This document shows positions 53,608 through 62,836 of a DNA stretch of 64,000 bases, in pieces. Below the pieces are notes generated by a model. It was not told the DNA's origin. It saw nothing but the letters and a program-made list of their open reading frames with translations, and did not search any database. Both the position numbers and the translations under genes were made by a program. Origin of the DNA: Cloeon dipterum (taxonomy: Eukaryota > Arthropoda > Insecta > Ephemeroptera > Baetidae); assembly GCF_949628265.1 (NCBI RefSeq), contig NC_088787.1, positions 36,010,844 through 36,074,843 of the forward strand, given 5' to 3'. The stretch's first letter is position 1, and the number at the start of each line of letters is the position of its first letter.

Positions 53608-56600
53608 ATATAGAGGGCACAAATGGGGCAAATTCCCTCTTGCGTACAAATGGCCCCGAAAACATGATAGAATTTGTAAATACTGTAAACACGATTGCGC
53701 CCAAAGAAACTGAAAATAGCATTCGAACGGCTATTGTAACCAAAGATCAGACCGAGGATCCGTTAGTTATTCACATGCAAGTAAATATTAATGGAAATAA
53801 CACTTTTGGTTTAGTTGACTCGGGATCAACTCGCTCCATCATTCACCCATCTCTTTGTAGTAATAACGCCATAATTAAAACTTCAATTCCTGAATTTGTA
53901 CGAGGAGCGTCAGGACATTTACTTCATGTACGTGGTAGTGTAAATATTGAGTTGAAAATCGAAGGCACCACCTTTTGGCACCAATTTGGAGTGATTGATG
54001 ATTTTCCCTACCCACTACTTTTCGGACAAGATTTCTTGGGACCAAATCACGCACATATTTGCTGCGCAAGCAAAATAATTACACTGCAAATTCCAAAAAC
54101 TCAAACAGTTAACGCGATTCAAGATACGGACGAAATAACACCGAACGATGAGGAAGAAAAATATCCCAGACCGGCCGCACTGCTTCGGGCAAGCGCGCAA
54201 GCGCGCATCCCCGCTAAAAGTAAGATCACTCTCCCCATATCCTATTCACAAGGCGTACGTACGGGTGAATACCTCGCGGTACCAAATTTCATAGTACAAC
54301 TAAAATCCGGAATTGTTTCAAAAGCCATCATCGTAAAATCACACGATTTACCTGTAAAAGTTACCATGACAAACACTACTAGCTCAGATCAAATCATTTT
54401 TGAAGGTCAAACTCTTTTCTTTCTCATTGACATGAATGATTTTCCAAAAGCACAAATTCACACAATGTCTTACATCGCGGAAAAAGAAGAAAACACCGGA
54501 GAAAGCGCAATCTCACAAGTACAGATCAACCCAGAACTGGAAACCGAACAAATAGAGCAAATAAAACAATTACTAGAAAAATATCAAGACTTGTTCCCAA
54601 ATTCCACTGCGCACTTGCCTACTACTGATCTCATTGAGCATAGAATAGATTATATCGGCGAAGGAGTGATCAAATTAGCCCCATACAAAGAATCACCTAA
54701 ACAGAAAATAGCCATGCGAACAGAAATCACCAGACTTCTTGAAAAAGGAATCATTGAACCGAGCAATTCACCATTTTCCTCGCCAGCCTTTTTAATATCT
54801 AAACCAGACGGATCAGCGCGGCTTGTTGTAAATTACATTCGCTTGAACAAAGCCACGCGACCTCATGCATACTTTCTGCCACTTATCTCGGACGTTCTTG
54901 ACTCTTTCGCAGGATCTCAATTTTTGAGCTCTTTAGATTTACTATCGGCATATCATCAAATCAAACTCGCGGATGATTCACGACAATATAGCTCCTTTCA
55001 AGTATCAGCTGGAAAATTTCAATTTACTCGATGCCCATTTGGCCTTCACAACGCCCCAGCAACTTTTCAAACACTCACCGACAGTCTCTTTGCTGATATG
55101 CGATTCGTTTCTCTTTGTAATTACTTGGATGATATTCTGCTCTTTCAAAAAACATTTCCGGAAATGTTAAACATTTTAGAAAAAGTTTTTGAGCGTGTAC
55201 AAAAAGCAAACCTTCGATTCAAAGCAAGCAAATGTAAAATAGGATACTTTGACTTAGTTGTGCTTGGTTGGAAAATAGGCCGACAGGGTCGGACTATCGA
55301 TGAACAAAAAATAAAAGTTCTCAAAGAATTAAAACCTCCTGTAAATATCAAAGAACTGATGAGTTTCATGGGCGTATTAAACTACTATAGAAGCGCAATT
55401 CCGAATATGGGAAAGATTTCAGCACCTCTCTACGCATTGACTAAATCAAAAGTAGATTTCAAATGGGAAAAAGAACAGCAAGAAGCATTTGACTGCCTTC
55501 TTTCGGCTATCACAAGTCCGCCAGTTCTCATTCATTTTGATCCAGCACGCGAAACATTCTTAGAAGTTGATGCGAGCAGCGTAGCAATCGGTGCAGTTCT
55601 CACTCAAGAAGTCGAACCCAACAAGCGATTGCCTGTTGCATTTGCAAGTCGGTCTACGACCCCTTCCGAGAAAAAATTGCATTCTTATCCCTTAGAAGCT
55701 TCCGGAACAGTTTGGGCAATTTTACATTTCAAAAGTTTCCTTCAAGGCCAGCATTTTACGGTTCTTTCAGACAGTCATGCACTGTGCAGCTTAAGAAATA
55801 TAAATGATCCCACTGGCCGCGTAGCGCGCCTCATCTTGCGAGTTCTGCCATTTAATTTTACCCTGCGTCATATCAGCGGGGCGAAACACATATGTCCAGA
55901 TTTTCTTTCACGTTATGACACAAAGCGCGATGAAATTGATGAGGCAGCCTATTTCAAAGAACTTGATTTTCCGTTGTATACCCTCAGTGCACTGAACTTG
56001 AGAGAAGAACAACAAAGAGACCCCACTCTGCGCCCTATTATTCAAGCTGCAACAACAGGAGACCACACGCGAGCGACGAAAAATTACGTGTTAAAAGATG
56101 GAATTTTGTACAAAAAGGGTACAAACTTAAGGCAAAAGCTCTATCTTACAGTGGTACCAAAATCCTTACAACAAAAATTACTTGAAACGTTTCATACAGA
56201 TCCTACGTTGGGATGCCATCAAGGCTGGGTAAAAACGTATGATAAATTAAGTAATCGGTTTACATGGATCGGCATCATGAAAGATACCCGTAAATTTGTA
56301 CGCTCATGCGAAACATGTCAAAAGTTTAACAAAAGGACGAACTTGGCTAATGGAGATTTTCAATGCGTAAACAGAGGCGATTATAGCTTTCAAAAAATCG
56401 GACTTGACGTATGTGGTCCTTTCCCTCGCAGCAAGAGAGGAAATAGATATTTGCTCGTCTCTATATGCTATTACTCAGGCTATATTCAAATAGCACCATG
56501 TAGAACGCCAACTTCGTCATTTGTGACGGAATTCTTGTATGAACGATACATCCTCACAAGTGGTGCAATTGAAACATTAGTTTTTGATAGAGCGACATAC

Positions 56601-57278
56601 TTTACATCACAAGAAATGACCGACTTTTGTGACCTGTATAATATCAATGTGGTGAAAATTTCAACTTACACACCAACAGGAAACTCCAGAGTCGAACGCG
56701 CCATTCAAACTATTAAAAGTTCTCTCGCGAAAATTATGGCTGACAAAACAACTCAAGGTAGCTGGGACACTTGCATTCGTGAAATTCAATTTGCTATTAA
56801 TACATCTCAATCAGCAACTCTAAATGAATCTCCTTTTGCAATCGTCTACCAACGCCAGCCGGTTTTTCCTCAGCAAATTTTGGGCGACAAAACAAGTGAC
56901 GAAAACTTTGTGTCGACGGCGACCAACAATCAAACGCTATGCCGACATATTTTAGACCGAAATTTCCAGAGCTATCAAAATTACAACAAAGAACGATATA
57001 ACAAAACCCACAAGCAAGAAAAATTCTCACCCGGAGATCTTGTGCTCGTTAAATCAGTTCGCGGCAGTTTTGGGAAGCCTCGAAAACTTGCACCCCTGTA
57101 TTCGAGACCACACAGGGTAGTCTCTAAAATATCCCCCGTGACATACATCATTAATAAAGGCTCAGACCGTAAGCCTATCCTTGAACAAGTCAACGTCAAA
57201 AGATTGAAAAGATTTCTGTTGCGTGAGAATTCTGACTGTGAACAGTCTCAAACGGACGATGACCCTCAAGAAACGTAA
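53454..57278 (+). CDS. pol: Pol polyprotein: protease, reverse transcriptase, RNase H, integrase
   Basis: The frame is open from 53454 and has no ATG before the protease, so expression as a Gag-Pol fusion by -1 frameshifting is likely. A CCAAAAACG stretch at about 53585 in the overlap is a possible slip site. Counting from 53640: protease VDSGST at residues 59-64 and LLFGQDFLG; RT with LDLLSAYHQ, RCPFGLHNAPATF and the catalytic YLDD at 495-498; RNase H with FLEVDAS (Asp 644), PLEASG and LSDSHAL; an HHCC zinc domain ending CETCQKF; and integrase catalytic residues Asp 923, Asp 983 and Glu 1019 with the canonical 35-residue spacing. The C-terminus has a GPY/F-like segment. All catalytic residues are present. 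Confidence 0.92.
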   Translation, partial: LAQSRPKFVTIASNSKWSSTWRSFASITKREPEWTSAILYASLFQKRDGKLDIEGTNGANSLLRTNGPENMIEFVNTVNTIAPKETENSIRTAIVTKDQTEDPLVIHMQVNINGNNTFGLVDSGSTRSIIHPSLCSNNAIIKTSIPEFVRGASGHLLHVRGSVNIELKIEGTTFWHQFGVIDDFPYPLLFGQDFLGPNHAHICCASKIITLQIPKTQTVNAIQDTDEITPNDEEEKYPRPAALLRASAQARIPAKSKITLPISYSQGVRTGEYLAVPNFIVQLKSGIVSKAIIVKSHDLPVKVTMTNTTSSDQIIFEGQTLFFLIDMNDFPKAQIHTMSYIAEKEENTGESAISQVQINPELETEQIEQIKQLLEKYQDLFPNSTAHLPTTDLIEHRIDYIGEGVIKLAPYKESPKQKIAMRTEITRLLEKGIIEPSNSPFSSPAFLISKPDGSARLVVNYIRLNKATRPHAYFLPLISDVLDSFAGSQFLSSLDLLSAYHQIKLADDSRQYSSFQVSAGKFQFTRCPFGLHNAPATFQTLTDSLFADMRFVSLCNYLDDILLFQKTFPEMLNILEKVFERVQKANLRFKASKCKIGYFDLVVLGWKIGRQGRTIDEQKIKVLKELKPPVNIKELMSFMGVLNYYRSAIPNMGKISAPLYALTKSKVDFKWEKEQQEAFDCLLSAITSPPVLIHFDPARETFLEVDASSVAIGAVLTQEVEPNKRLPVAFASRSTTPSEKKLHSYPLEASGTVWAILHFKSFLQGQHFTVLSDSHALCSLRNINDPTGRVARLILRVLPFNFTLRHISGAKHICPDFLSRYDTKRDEIDEAAYFKELDFPLYTLSALNLREEQQRDPTLRPIIQAATTGDHTRATKNYVLKDGILYKKGTNLRQKLYLTVVPKSLQQKLLETFHTDPTLGCHQGWVKTYDKLSNRFTWIGIMKDTRKFVRSCETCQKFNKRTNLANGDFQCVNRGDYSFQKIGLDVCGPFPRSKRGNRYLLVSICYYSGYIQIAPCRTPTSSFVTEFLYERYILTSGAIETLVFDRATYFTSQEMTDFCDLYNINVVKISTYTPTGNSRVERAIQTIKSSLAKIMADKTTQGSWDTCIREIQFAINTSQSATLNESPFAIVYQRQPVFPQQILGDKTSDENFVSTATNNQTLCRHILDRNFQSYQNYNKERYNKTHKQEKFSPGDLVLVKSVRGSFGKPRKLAPLYSRPHRVVSKISPVTYIINKGSDRKPILEQVNVKRLKRFLLRENSDCEQSQTDDDPQET

Positions 57279-57980
57279 AGAAAAAAATATGAGAGAGAGA
57301 AAACGCTATTGTTTTTATTCCAGGAGAGATTTTTTTGTTGTTCTTCAAAGCTGCTTACCGCTTCCTTAAAAAACTGTTAACAAAAAGAAGGTCAAAGTCA
57401 TAAAACAACAAGGTCAGTAAATTTTTCTTAAATTCATCTCCCACGCATTCTCTATAGATCTTCCGCGTCACACCATTGACAACAAAGAGGTTTAGACCCT
57501 AAACCCAGGGGTTCCAACTTTCTGCTCTTACAAAAAACACACATTTACAAAAAAAACCTCACCCTAACGGTCATAAATAAACTTTAGTCATTTGTTAAAT
57601 TCAAAAGCTTGATATACCATAACATTGACCTTCTAATAGTTCTCACACAGCGGCAAAACATCAAAGCTTAAGTTCATAAAGGTCAAAAGACACTATTGTA
57701 AAAAAAACACAAGAAGCATTGTATCGCAGTAAACTTTTGTCATAAAAAACATTACAAAAAAGAGGAAGAAGAGCTATTCTAAACAAAGCTAACATCTACT
57801 ATTCTTTGGTGTATAGAAATTATCTTTTCAAGTCTATTGACAATATTAATGGAGTTCTTTAAACACAAATTCGCATTCTCCATCGACATAATAAAGTATC
57901 GAAGCAGGAACGCATTTAGCAATAATAATAAAGCGCGGAAAGCTTTCCCATGATTCAAAAGACCAAGAGAAGGATTTTAT
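57279..57980. other. non-coding A-rich stretch between pol and env
   Basis: No long frame. A-rich on the + strand. It may hold signals for the env subgenomic RNA, but none could be identified. Confidence 0.5.
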
Positions 57981-58067
57981 CTATTGCATGTTAGATTAAA
58001 CCCTGAGAAGCGACAAAAGCTGCGACAGTTTATTATCTTTCTTTACGGCAGCAAACACGCGGTCAAA

Positions 58068-58478
58068 ATGATACACAATGCCCACTCATTGTGTTCATCA
58101 AAACCGCGTGAAAATCCCGAAAATCGGGCTGTTGACCATTTATTCATTATCTTAATATTAAGTGCGCACAATTTTTTTAAACGTAGACTTAAGAAGTCAA
58201 CAGTTTGTTTTTTTTTATTGATTAGTAGTCGCGACCGAATCATACGACAAAAATATGGAATGACTATCTCGAAATTAATTTTTGTTTTGCTTGGTCTTCT
58301 TTTCGGAATCACGGTTTTCTTGATAGATATACAACGAAATTGTTATGATTTAGTTTTAAAGATTGCGTTCAACCTGCAGGTCGAAAAAACAACGATCGAG
58401 TTCATCTCTGGCGGCCGCCACCCGATCGAGACACGATATTTCACTCAGACAGATAGTGCATTTCGGACTCCACCATGA
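58068..58478 (+). CDS. extra ORF upstream of env, with membrane segment
   Basis: An open frame runs from 57984 to 58478. Its first ATG is at 58068 (136 codons) and a second is at 58260 (72 codons). It contains a hydrophobic segment (ISKLIFVLLGLLFGITVFLI) after a basic stretch, like a single-pass membrane protein. Its stop overlaps the env ATG as ATGA. Errantiviruses are not usually described with a gene here. It may be an accessory protein, a relic, or chance; codon evidence is weak. Confidence 0.35.
   Translation: MIHNAHSLCSSKPRENPENRAVDHLFIILILSAHNFFKRRLKKSTVCFFLLISSRDRIIRQKYGMTISKLIFVLLGLLFGITVFLIDIQRNCYDLVLKIAFNLQVEKTTIEFISGGRHPIETRYFTQTDSAFRTPP
58368..58379 (+). promoter_or_regulatory. 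candidate env splice acceptor
   Basis: TTCAACCTGCAG with an upstream T-rich tract. No ATG lies between it and the env start at 58475, so a spliced RNA using it would present the env ATG first. No donor was assigned. Confidence 0.4.
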
Positions 58479-60253
58479 AGTTTCCAATATTAAGCCTTGG
58501 GATGATCATAAGTATAATTCTCACTTTCAACTTTGCATCAAGCGCCATTTCTCTTCATCCAGGCGTAGTTCTAAAAACATCATATGAAACGCCCTTCACG
58601 GATTTTTACCCAGTAGCTTTCACTCTCGACTTCCCGACCAAAGCTGAACAGGCGATTAGACACGAAACATACATACAAAATATTTACGATGGTAGAACAA
58701 CACAAAGATGGCCAAAGCACTTACAAGAATTATTCAAAGCGGTACACATGACAAATCATGCCCTGCATTACTTTTCGAATCTCGATTTTCAATCATCTCT
58801 CCTTGAAGTTCAATCACAAAGAAAGAAACGCGCCCTCCTCTCATTCATCGGTTCATTTTTAGAATATTGTTGTGGTGTTGCCACCGAAGACGAAATTCCA
58901 CCAACAGGACATCAAATGAGAAAACAAATCAGACAGTTAAATGAACAAGTAACAAACGCATTTGACACAATCACTGAAAATAACCATGCATTAAATAATC
59001 ACTTCCTCACCCTGCGAAATAATCAAGTTCAACTAGCAAATATGATGAAAAATGCAACAAATATACTTGAAGCAGAAATTAACGACGATCTCTCATTAGT
59101 ATTTTCAACTTTTTTGAACATGCAAACGCATTTTATGAATACCTATAACACTCAGTTAATGCACAATCTCGTTTCTCACTGCACAGCAAATCAGTTTAGT
59201 CCTTTATCAGTTCCACCTAAACAATTGCGAGATGCACTAGTTACTCTTGATGAACAATTACGGAAAAACAACATGACACTTGCACACAACATAGAAAACT
59301 TAAACGCTTACTACAGCAGCTCTCTAGTTTCATGCAATTTCCGACAAGACTCAGTTGACTTCACCCTCAGAGTACCAATCATACATACACGCGCCACATG
59401 GCAATTATTGCACCTCACACCAATTCCTTTCCGCTATCACGAACACACTTGTTCCCTCGCAATCCCATCAACATTAGCCGTGGGAAAAACAAAAGATAAA
59501 ACAACATTATTTTCACTCGCCAATAAGTCTAACATTAAATCATTCCGATTACTCGATGAAAAGCCAATCAGCAAAATCACAACAAAGTGCCTTCAGCATT
59601 TATTCGCAAAGAATACTACCATTCTTGAACTACGTAATTTCTGCCCGTTAACTTGCACAAAAGATGTCTCCCCACTTATAAAACAACTTGGCGAGAGAGA
59701 ATACATTTTTACAAACATACACGAATTTGAGCTAAAATGTGCACACAACACAACTACACTTAGAGACGAATTACATATGGGTGCAATTCATGTAACCATA
59801 CCATGCTCTTGCGAAATCATCCACAACCAAACCATGATAGTACCAAGAAAATTCCCTTGCATCTCACCAAGCGAAAATACACATATTTCTAACTTACTCC
59901 CCCACCAATGGGCAAACTTTTCACAACAACACTTAATTCAAGACCTAACAGCGTTACCAAATATCACCTCCATTTTTAACACTTCTTGGGAAAATTACTT
60001 TGCTGGTCCACCCCATCTTAAAGACACTAAAGTTACACTGTTCAATTGGGAAAATATATCAATTCCACACGAAACACATTCAATCATGGTTTGGATACTA
60101 ACCACAATCTTGTTTCTTATTCTATTTCGCAACCCTACCTTACTCTACCGTCAAATATGGACACCACCTTCAAAAGAAGAGCTCAATCGCTACAGGGCAG
60201 CAACACGTAAAATCAGAAAAAAACTTGAAAGCACAGATACAGTAGCAGTTTAA
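58475..60253 (+). CDS. env: envelope glycoprotein, 592 aa
   Basis: Type I membrane fusion glycoprotein. A signal peptide covers residues 1 to about 24 (hydrophobic to FASSA). A furin-type RKKR occurs at residues 116-119, followed at once by a hydrophobic glycine-bearing segment typical of the fusion peptide shared by errantivirus Env and baculovirus F proteins. A long helical region with several N-glycosylation sites comes after, then a cysteine-rich second half. One membrane anchor lies at about 537-556, with a 35-residue cytoplasmic tail. The ATG has a strong context (CCACCATGA). No stop, frameshift or lost motif is visible. Length is in the usual range for insect F-type Envs. Confidence 0.88.
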   Translation: MKFPILSLGMIISIILTFNFASSAISLHPGVVLKTSYETPFTDFYPVAFTLDFPTKAEQAIRHETYIQNIYDGRTTQRWPKHLQELFKAVHMTNHALHYFSNLDFQSSLLEVQSQRKKRALLSFIGSFLEYCCGVATEDEIPPTGHQMRKQIRQLNEQVTNAFDTITENNHALNNHFLTLRNNQVQLANMMKNATNILEAEINDDLSLVFSTFLNMQTHFMNTYNTQLMHNLVSHCTANQFSPLSVPPKQLRDALVTLDEQLRKNNMTLAHNIENLNAYYSSSLVSCNFRQDSVDFTLRVPIIHTRATWQLLHLTPIPFRYHEHTCSLAIPSTLAVGKTKDKTTLFSLANKSNIKSFRLLDEKPISKITTKCLQHLFAKNTTILELRNFCPLTCTKDVSPLIKQLGEREYIFTNIHEFELKCAHNTTTLRDELHMGAIHVTIPCSCEIIHNQTMIVPRKFPCISPSENTHISNLLPHQWANFSQQHLIQDLTALPNITSIFNTSWENYFAGPPHLKDTKVTLFNWENISIPHETHSIMVWILTTILFLILFRNPTLLYRQIWTPPSKEELNRYRAATRKIRKKLESTDTVAV

Positions 60254-62464
60254 CGTACTATTTCACGCTGCCTAAAATTCTCAACCCACCTCAATTTTTT
60301 TTATATCTTTTATAGTTCATTAGCTCAGTAAATTCTTGTTTTTATAAGTCCAGCAACCTTTTTTTAGTATTTTGGCATCTACCTTTTTTTTACCTTAACA
60401 ATACTGTCAATTAAATTTCATCAGTTTCCTTTGAACAATTCACCTTAAAATAATTTTTTTCGATGTTTACTTACAACTTTTAACCTCAGAAAAGGCGAAG
60501 AAGTTATTCATTTAAAGTTTTAACAAATTTTTAATCTTTGCCACCATCAAAACATAAAGGTAGCTTCATCAAACACCACTAATAATTTTCTCATTCACAG
60601 AAAGCTACAATGATGTTTTTCCAGGGTTTCTCCCTGTGAAATAAATATGTTCCTGTTTTGTTCTCACCCCCACGTGGCACACCAATCTAGACGCACTGAC
60701 TAAGAGAAAAACACACAATAGCACTTGGATGACTACCGATGTGAACCTACAAAGCAGCTGACTCCTGGATAAACGCGACCCACACGGAGACACGCGACTC
60801 ACACGGAGACACGCGACACACACGAGCCCGTCGCCCTGAGACCCTCCCAGCAGGAGAGACACCACAACAAAGAAAAGTGTGATCAACACATGCGGCAAAC
60901 ACTCGAGTGACCATAGTGCCTTCGGCCCACAAGTGTATTATTCCCTAAAAGACCATAAACATTTGCGATAAATGAGAAAAAAAGACACGTTAAGACACAA
61001 ACATTTAAGTTCTCGAAAAGACGACAAACTAAGTGTTGTTCAGTGCTAAGTAGAACAAATTTCAAACACTCCAGTGCGAAACAATTTGAGTGCATAATAT
61101 GCGAGTGCCTTATCGATTATGTTAGATATAAGACTATTATTTTGAAGTAGAATTCCATTCAGTTTTCACTCTATCCCACAACGGTTGTCCACAAAAAATT
61201 AGGTTTTAGCAATTTTTAACTCTTTTCAAGGTAACAAATCGGACAACTGTCAAACGAATTCCACCATTTTACTTTGCGTTGTTCAGATTCGGCAATCAAA
61301 GAAAAATAATGCGAAATCCGTTTCCTTCTTAACGTTAGTTCAATTTAAGCTGGCATTACATCCACCAGCATTTATCATAATACATTTTATATTAAGTCCT
61401 ATCATATCACTTTAAGAATTTTTTAACACGTTACTATTGTTGCTTTTGGAGAATATTTTTCTGAATTTTTTTTAAGACCGTTTTAGTGAGAAAAAAAAAA
61501 AAAAATCCAACCAATACACTCATACTCATTCCAAATACTATCGAGTTAATTTGATTTGTGAAGAGTTGCTCTCCACGTGAATAAGAACGTGAAAGTTGGG
61601 GAAAGTATCCAGATCCAGCTATTTCATCTCCAAGATAGGAAGATCGACCTTACATCCACAATCCTGAACTGGTGACCTCCGGCCACCGATCAGACAACCT
61701 ACAACCAAGACCTCAAGCGCCTCTGACAACATCCGAGAGTTACCCAGACGAGGCACACTACCAATCTCAGATGGCATCCACCAAGACGAGGCAGAACACC
61801 AATATCATACAACACCACTCTCATCAAACATCGTCCAAAGCTTCGCTGGTAACCAAGAACTTGGCCCGGCGCCTACTCTCTACTAGACACCTGCACTCAA
61901 CGACCGAGACCGTTCACGCTCACTTTCCTACCTTACTCGAGAGCATACGATTTACTTTCACTTTTCCTCGCAGTTGGTTCCTTAATATTTTCATGTCCTC
62001 AGAATTATGCTGATAATTTCGTTAACATCCACTAGCGCGCTCAACAATTTATTTCAATTTTTTTTTACAAAATATTTTTCGATTAATCTTAATTTTCAAA
62101 TTTGCAAATTTTTTTTCTTTGTTGGTTGGAGGGGTAGAAAGATTTCTACCATTTAAGTACATGTAACCTTTAACCTCAATTCTCCAAAGGTAATAGTAAG
62201 AAACATAAGACACTCTCGTAGAAGATAAGAAAACACACTCGCGCAGACACATAACTACACCTATGTTACACCTGTACACATACACACATACACACTAACA
62301 CTTATTCAATTAGATTAAATTAAAAGGAATTTGAGTACATAAACCACGCAAACACATGAATACATAATGTTGTCCGTTATATTAATGTAAACCGGGAAAT
62401 AGATCACCTGTTAGAAGTTAAGGTTCAGAAAAAAAAAAGAAAAAAAAACCAAACCCCGATGAGA
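60254..62464. other. 2.2-kb non-coding region between env and 3' LTR
   Basis: Unusually long for this group. It holds three near-repeats of a 19-base unit (ACGCGACCCACACGGAGAC-like) at 60772-60829, A/T runs, and a purine tract CAGAAAAAAAAAAGAAAAAA at about 62426-62449 that may act as polypurine tract 15-20 bases before the LTR. A 113-codon frame at 61672-62013 lacks an ATG start. Confidence 0.5.
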
Positions 62465-62836
62465 TGTCAGGGGTTTCCTGACAATATTACGACCAATATT
62501 ATTGTTACCGATATAACCGATGTTTTACTATTGGGCGCCAAAAGGGGAGAGCTTAGGGGGAGGAGCGAATATCCTAAAACTGCCCTGCACGGGAGAAACT
62601 AGTCCCACTCTCCAGCCTGGCTCCAGACGCAGACGACCTGGCTCGCTCTCCCCCTAGCTCAGCCCTCGAGGTAGCCGCTCTGTATCTCTTGCGACGACGT
62701 CCCGCTTCAATAAACCACCCCAGGTATGGTGCTCAAAGCCACAACCCTTCTTTGCTTTATCGAAGCATTACACCCTTTAGAGGTTAGGCTAAGAGGATAG
62801 GCTCGCTCTACTCGTTAAGACACGGCGCTGCTGACA
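62465..62836 (+). repeat. 3' LTR
   Basis: 372 bases, identical by eye to 51257-51628, followed by the TGCAA target duplication. Confidence 0.92.

Larger units (their letters stand above)
51257..62836 (+). mobile_element. complete errantivirus-like endogenous retrovirus (gag, pol, env), 11.58 kb
   Basis: Two 372-bp LTRs (TGTCAGG...GCTGACA), identical by eye, bound the element. TGCAA is duplicated on each side (51252-51256 and 62837-62841). The order is LTR, primer site, gag, pol (protease, RT, RNase H, integrase), a 1.2-kb gap with an extra ORF, env, a 2.2-kb non-coding stretch and LTR. All three main frames are open. This gene order with a furin-type Env identifies the insect errantivirus-like Ty3/gypsy lineage. 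Identical LTRs indicate very recent insertion, so the copy could still be active. Confidence 0.92.

Noticed and set aside
53228..53713. 161-codon ORF overlapping the gag end in the third frame
   Set aside because: Lies in the gag/pol overlap region and has no retroviral motif; the zinc knuckle is in the gag frame and the protease in the pol frame.
60605..60932. Minus-strand ORFs rich in Val, Ser and Cys
   Set aside because: Produced by the short tandem repeats at 60772-60829 read in antisense.
61672..62013. 113-codon ORF between env and the 3' LTR
   Set aside because: Starts at GTG, composition is Thr/Ser/His-rich without recognisable domain, and there is no supporting start context.
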